From Flavobacteriales bacterium (GTDB lineage Bacteria > Bacteroidota > Bacteroidia > Flavobacteriales > BACL11): a stretch of DNA of 9,628 nucleotides. Shown in pieces: positions 5,392 through 9,628 of this stretch. The stretch is from NCBI GenBank assembly GCA_002728175.1, contig PBVH01000011.1, positions 44,824-54,451 of the forward strand, read 5' to 3'. The notes under the pieces are model-generated. The model worked only from the letters and a program-made list of their open reading frames with translations, was not told the DNA's origin and made no database searches. The position numbers and the translations under genes were made by a program. Each line of letters begins with the position of its first letter. Positions within the stretch are counted from its first letter, which is position 1.

Positions 5392-6027
5392 TTAATTTTT
5401 CCCAAATTTAACTTTAGTTTCTTTACCTTTCAAAAGTCTTTCAATATTTTTTTGATGAGTTATTAACGAAAGAAGAGGTATAAAACAAGCAAATATATTT
5501 AGAGCAAGGTTATTTTCTGTCAATATAACAAAAGTACAAAAAGTAAAACAAGCAATGATAGAAGATAAAGATACAAATCTGAAAATTAGTAACGACAAAA
5601 TAAATATTATTAATGATAAAATAGCAGCAAAAGGTAAGACCGCAAATAAAAAGCCTAATAATGTTGCAATTCCTTTCCCTCCTCTAAATCCTGTAAAAAT
5701 TGGAAATAAATGACCAATGACAGCTGATAAACCAAAAACTAAACTAAGTTCAAGAAATAAATCTGGATTAACATCTATTATCAAATCGTGATTAGAAAGA
5801 AATTTAGTTAAATTAACTGATAACCAACCTTTTAAAATATCAAAAAAAAGCACAGGTATACCAGCTTTTTTTCCTAAAACTCTAAATGTATTGGTTGCCC
5901 CTGCATTACCAGATCCAAATTCTCTTACATCTACATTATAAAAAAATTTTCCAACCCATACTGCTGAGGGAACAGATCCCAATAAATAAGCAAGCAAAAT
6001 AAATACTATAATTTCGTTATTAATCAT
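5392..6027 (-). CDS. plsY: PlsY, acyl-phosphate:glycerol-3-phosphate acyltransferase
   Basis: This inner-membrane enzyme transfers an acyl group from acyl-phosphate to the sn-1 position of glycerol-3-phosphate, the first committed step of phospholipid synthesis. The 211 residues show the three family motifs: motif 1, GSVPSAVWVGK followed by REFGSGNAGATNTFRVLGKKAG (17-56); motif 2, GHLFPIFTGFRGGKG (105-119), the phosphate-binding loop; and motif 3, FRFVSLSSI (149-157). The C-terminal HQKNIERLLKGKE is also typical. Several hydrophobic segments (about 4-17, 55-70, 90-105, 121-148, 154-170, 175-190) fit its polytopic membrane topology. Length is normal. The ATG at 6027 lies 1 nt after the stop of the giant upstream gene, and its own stop is 1 nt before clpS, so it sits inside an operon. 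No partner plsX is visible here. Confidence 0.96.
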   Translation of the reverse strand: MINNEIIVFILLAYLLGSVPSAVWVGKFFYNVDVREFGSGNAGATNTFRVLGKKAGIPVLFFDILKGWLSVNLTKFLSNHDLIIDVNPDLFLELSLVFGLSAVIGHLFPIFTGFRGGKGIATLLGFLFAVLPFAAILSLIIFILSLLIFRFVSLSSIIACFTFCTFVILTENNLALNIFACFIPLLSLITHQKNIERLLKGKETKVKFGKN

Positions 6028-6028
6028 A

Positions 6029-9000
6029 TTATTTAGTAAAATATCTTTTTCTAATCTCTTTATCTAATTTAGTCATCCAATCTTCATTTTTAAATGAATA
6101 ACTATATTGTGGTCTTCCATTAATCTTTCTTTTAGAATCACTTTCTTTACTAATTTCAGACATGAAATTTAAATTATGAGAAAATACCCACATATTTCCT
6201 CTTTCATATTTGAAACAATAATCTTCTCCTGCAGGAGTAATCAATCTGATAATAGCAGCATCGTCTCTCCACCCTTTCTGAAAAATTATATTACCTTTTA
6301 AATATTCATTAACAGGAAAAGATAATATATTTCCTAATCCGATATCATTTTTATTGATAAATGAGGTTGTACCTGGGTGCCAATTTAATTGAACATCAGT
6401 AAAAGTTAATGTTGCATGCATTTCTTTTGGAAATGTTGATGGCTTAAAATCGGTTGGATCAATTAAATAGTTATCTACAATAATTGGGTCTTTTATTATT
6501 TTTTTTACATTTTTTGAGAATAAAGAACTATAGCTATCATAACCAATATTTCCTATATCTAAAGCCATTTCTTGTAAAGCAGATTCAGAAAAATGAAAAT
6601 CTAACATCAAAAAGCCATCAATTTTCAAGTCATTATTTTTTATATCATGTTCAATTGAGCCGATAATTTTTGAATTAACCCTACCCAAATTCAGATGCAA
6701 ATTTATGTTTCCATGTCCATATGATTTACAAGAAATCTCAGATATTTCAAATTTATTATCCAATGAATCAATTGAGTTTATTATAAAAGATGATGATATA
6801 TCATCATATAATATTGATGAATTGGCCAATAAAATTTCTTTATCAAATGAACTTTGTTTTTTACTTAAAAAGCAAGTATAAAAATCTAATGTATCTTCTT
6901 TCATTAAAATTCCTGAAACTAACTCATCTCCATTTTCATTATATATTTTTTCATCTAAATCTATCTTAACAGTATTCGGATCAATTTCAGACCTAAACTT
7001 AACCCATTCATTTTCAATAGTGCAATTACTTTTAATTTTAAAAAAACCATCAAATGTCAAATTTTCATTATTTGCAAATAAATCTACTTCCCCTTTAAAG
7101 TCAAACTTTTGATTTAATTTAAAAATATTTCCAGATGTAAATCTTCCCCTTGCCTCTGTAATAAAATCACTATTTACTTTGATGCTATCAAAGAACATTT
7201 GCTGCATATTATTTTCTCCATCAATAAATGTATAAAAACCAGATCCTGAATAAGAATTCAAAGAAAAGATGTCAACCGTAGCATTTGTAAACTTATGATA
7301 TCTTTCAATATTATCTGCTACTATTGTAGAGTTTTCAAGAGTTGAGATGATTGCGTTAGGATTTAAAACTACTTGTCCTGAATCAGGGAATATTATAGCA
7401 TCAGCTACAGAAATACTATCTACACCTTGAGCATATAAAATATAATCATTCAAACTATAATTTGCATGTTTAGCAATGAAGGATATTGAATCCTGATCCG
7501 GATGAGCAGAGACAAAAGTTGATCCATTCATAGATGATTCACTATTAGAAGATAATCTTAAAAAATCTTTTTCCATATCCCAATTCAACTTATCTATATA
7601 ACATATATATTGATTTGAAAGTAAGTTTACATAAGAATCAAAACCATTAGAATTAAACTCACCTTGTCTATTTTTCAAATCAATATATGATCTTAAATTA
7701 TTTGCACTGAATGCATTTCCTATTTTATTATCATACACAACCAAATCTGCGGATTCTGAAGCAAACCAATTCGCGTTATATGAAAAGTTTTTTGAAACTA
7801 GCTCTGCCTTTTCTAGTTTCATTGTACCCTCACCAGTCAAGCCAGTTGGCCTCATTAGCAAAGAACCAAATAACTGCGCAGAATTATTATACATATTAAA
7901 TTCTTGTTCTTGCATTTTTGCATAAAGTTCATCATCATATGGATAATACTCTAGTAAAGTATTGTTATTTAAAACACTTGGAAATTCAATCCCACTTGAG
8001 ACCTCTTTAATTTCAAGAGTGTTTGTTTGTAAAATCATTGAGTCGGTAAAAAATAAAATATCTTCTGCATTAGCAACTAAAGTAAGGTATTCAAAATTAC
8101 CTTTTCCCTTTAATCCATCATTACTTAAAAATATATCATTTGTAAATTTAGATTTACCCTTATATATCATGAATCCAGTGTCAGGGGTTGAAGTTTTAAA
8201 GCCAAATGAGAAATCATCCTGTAACTTTAAAGTATCTCTAAAGACTGGAAAAATATCTGCAGAATGAAAAGAACCAGGAAATGATAATTCTCTTCCAAGG
8301 TATGAATCAACACTATCAATTGTATAAGAATCTAAATGAAAATAAAAATTGTTTCTATTATACGCAGAAGCAAATTTAGATTCTTTTGTATCATAGTAAG
8401 CAAAAGATTTCTGAAATGAAGTGAATTTTGGAAATTCTGGAAAACTGTCTTTAAGTAGGCCTGATTTGTTTTTTGGATAATCTATTTCAAGTAACCCATC
8501 AGATAATGAATCATTATCATATACGTATTCAAACAGTGTTTTAGTATAAGTTAATTTTGGATTACCATACATATCAAGTAACAGTGGTTCAACAGGTACA
8601 GAAATTTGTACAGAATCAATATATTTTAAATCTAAATTAAAGTTGTCATAATCAAAAAAGAATTTTTTACCAAACAAATTTACTCTTCCACTACCTGCAA
8701 TAATCTGACCATCAAATACAAAATCTCTGTTTTTTTTGACAGTAATTAACTTTGATGATGGAAAAATAAATACATTTCTTGCGTTACTCAACTTGATTTC
8801 AGGAACACCACTAATTATCAAATCTCTCGACTTCAAATCTAAAATAGCATTAACAATTTTATTATTCTTATTTATTTCAAATCTTTTCGAATTAAAAGAA
8901 ATAACATCGTAATCGTCTAAACCATAATTTGCATTTAAGTAATTTTGAAGCATAGGCTGAACCAAAATACTCTCATCTGAAAAATCATAAAAAACAAAAC

Positions 9001-9628
9001 CGTAGCTGGCCAAAGCACCTAAATAGGTACGCATTTGATCTAAAGGAATACCTGTGAACCCGGCTAAATCTGAGACATAAAATTTATTTTTATTTATTTT
9101 TTTAACATAATCAGATATTAATATCAACGGATGAAACTTATCTACTCCCTGAATCATGTCATATCTAGCTTGAAGATACATATCTGCAGATTCAAATCTA
9201 ACATTTGACTCTGATGTTCCTGGCAGTGAACCAAAAGTAAGTGTTGTACTATCAGTATTCCATTCTAACAATTCGAAATCTATTGTTAAATTATGATAAG
9301 TGTCGATCATCGGAGGACTAAGTGATTTTCTATTATTTCTAAATAACATTACTTTTTGATTATTATCAGAATACTTAAATTCTAAATTAGAACTAAATAA
9401 AGAATCATTATCGAAAAAAATTGTCACACCAGCGGACTTTGATGATATTTTATCATTTGATACACTGAATCTGTTTGCATTAACTACAAAAATATCTTTG
9501 TTATTTCTTTTAAATTTAATTTTTGCTTTTCCTTCATTCCCTCCATCAGCTAAAAATTCCTTGCCATAAAGTTTATAACCTCCTTCATAATCAATATCTT
9601 CAAAAATATTTTTAACTTTTATATTTTT
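6029..9628 (-). CDS. very large beta-rich protein of unknown function, probably exported (partial, C-terminal 1199 residues)
   Basis: The frame is open from the right window edge to a TAA at 6029-6031. A GTG at 9427 is a possible internal start, but the 67 codons upstream of it are open and of the same composition, so the true start lies off-window. Residues are numbered from the edge. I recognise it only as resembling large uncharacterised Bacteroidota proteins. It is dominated by alternating polar and hydrophobic strands, with few long helices. The exception is about 166-232 (HPLILISDYVKKIN...LGALASYGFVFYDF), which is helical and looks winged-helix-like. Internal repeats are visible: a GVxxI...IFPxS element at 274-297 and 735-756, and a GLxGxG segment at 485-533 and 578-624. 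Another striking motif is QYICYIDKLNWDM (673-685). No membrane helix is seen, and the C-terminus is basic. Size and strand richness suggest an envelope or periplasmic scaffold, an inference only. It is first in the visible operon with plsY and clpS. Confidence 0.8.
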   Translation of the reverse strand, partial: KNIKVKNIFEDIDYEGGYKLYGKEFLADGGNEGKAKIKFKRNNKDIFVVNANRFSVSNDKISSKSAGVTIFFDNDSLFSSNLEFKYSDNNQKVMLFRNNRKSLSPPMIDTYHNLTIDFELLEWNTDSTTLTFGSLPGTSESNVRFESADMYLQARYDMIQGVDKFHPLILISDYVKKINKNKFYVSDLAGFTGIPLDQMRTYLGALASYGFVFYDFSDESILVQPMLQNYLNANYGLDDYDVISFNSKRFEINKNNKIVNAILDLKSRDLIISGVPEIKLSNARNVFIFPSSKLITVKKNRDFVFDGQIIAGSGRVNLFGKKFFFDYDNFNLDLKYIDSVQISVPVEPLLLDMYGNPKLTYTKTLFEYVYDNDSLSDGLLEIDYPKNKSGLLKDSFPEFPKFTSFQKSFAYYDTKESKFASAYNRNNFYFHLDSYTIDSVDSYLGRELSFPGSFHSADIFPVFRDTLKLQDDFSFGFKTSTPDTGFMIYKGKSKFTNDIFLSNDGLKGKGNFEYLTLVANAEDILFFTDSMILQTNTLEIKEVSSGIEFPSVLNNNTLLEYYPYDDELYAKMQEQEFNMYNNSAQLFGSLLMRPTGLTGEGTMKLEKAELVSKNFSYNANWFASESADLVVYDNKIGNAFSANNLRSYIDLKNRQGEFNSNGFDSYVNLLSNQYICYIDKLNWDMEKDFLRLSSNSESSMNGSTFVSAHPDQDSISFIAKHANYSLNDYILYAQGVDSISVADAIIFPDSGQVVLNPNAIISTLENSTIVADNIERYHKFTNATVDIFSLNSYSGSGFYTFIDGENNMQQMFFDSIKVNSDFITEARGRFTSGNIFKLNQKFDFKGEVDLFANNENLTFDGFFKIKSNCTIENEWVKFRSEIDPNTVKIDLDEKIYNENGDELVSGILMKEDTLDFYTCFLSKKQSSFDKEILLANSSILYDDISSSFIINSIDSLDNKFEISEISCKSYGHGNINLHLNLGRVNSKIIGSIEHDIKNNDLKIDGFLMLDFHFSESALQEMALDIGNIGYDSYSSLFSKNVKKIIKDPIIVDNYLIDPTDFKPSTFPKEMHATLTFTDVQLNWHPGTTSFINKNDIGLGNILSFPVNEYLKGNIIFQKGWRDDAAIIRLITPAGEDYCFKYERGNMWVFSHNLNFMSEISKESDSKRKINGRPQYSYSFKNEDWMTKLDKEIRKRYFTK

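Noticed and set aside
7711..8267. Plus-strand open frames inside the giant gene (7711-7899 and 7962-8267), and similar ones at 6484-6666
   Set aside because: They are antisense shadows with no protein-like motifs. They arise because the opposing frame is long and stop-poor.
6029..9427. Start of the giant gene at the GTG at 9427
   Set aside because: Translating upstream of it gives 67 further open codons to the window edge with the same strand-rich style, so the gene begins off-window.

Overview
The window is strongly A+T-rich and reads as a stretch of a Bacteroidota chromosome, most likely a marine, flavobacteria-like lineage. Three observations support this. The best-conserved genes (ettA, the yhcC-type radical SAM gene, mpl, plsY, clpS) have the wording I associate with that phylum. 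Shine-Dalgarno sequences are essentially absent. Exact or near copies of the Bacteroidota -7 promoter box (TAnnTTTG) sit in front of several genes. There is no insertion sequence, CRISPR array, phage gene or obvious recent import; this is mostly housekeeping DNA with a few uncharacterised genes.

Layout, left to right. Positions 1-228 hold the first 76 codons of ettA (minus strand, running off the left edge). Positions 375-1316 hold a TIGR01212/YhcC radical SAM gene (minus). It diverges from a 70-codon orphan gene (1405-1617, plus). That orphan meets, and overlaps by 20 bp tail to tail, a two-gene minus-strand unit: a metallo-beta-lactamase-fold hydrolase (1825-2664) followed 2 nt later by a DUF6356-type small membrane protein (1598-1822). 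Divergent from that unit is mpl (2734-4053, plus), which ends at a probable hairpin terminator. It is followed by a secreted two-domain beta-rich protein (4177-5034, plus) that appears to need a TTG start. The stop codon of that gene lies on the 3' end of a convergent tRNA-Arg(ACG) (5032-5105, minus).

The right half is one tight minus-strand transcription unit. A very large, partial, beta-rich protein (6029-9628, at least 1199 residues, start off-window) is followed after 1 nt by plsY, after 1 nt by clpS, and after 12 nt by the tRNA-Arg. Nothing in it forms an obvious single pathway. It mixes envelope functions (the large protein, PlsY) with proteolysis (ClpS) and a tRNA. Cell-envelope themes recur through the window: Mpl recycles murein peptides, PlsY starts phospholipid synthesis, and the two beta-rich proteins are probably exported.

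The items most worth a second look are the giant uncharacterised protein with internal repeats, the Asn-to-Asp change at the N-degron pocket of ClpS, the clpS/tRNA-Arg linkage, the obligatory TTG start, the stop-codon/tRNA overlap, and the orphan 70-residue protein. I did not find convincing evidence of a new multi-gene system.
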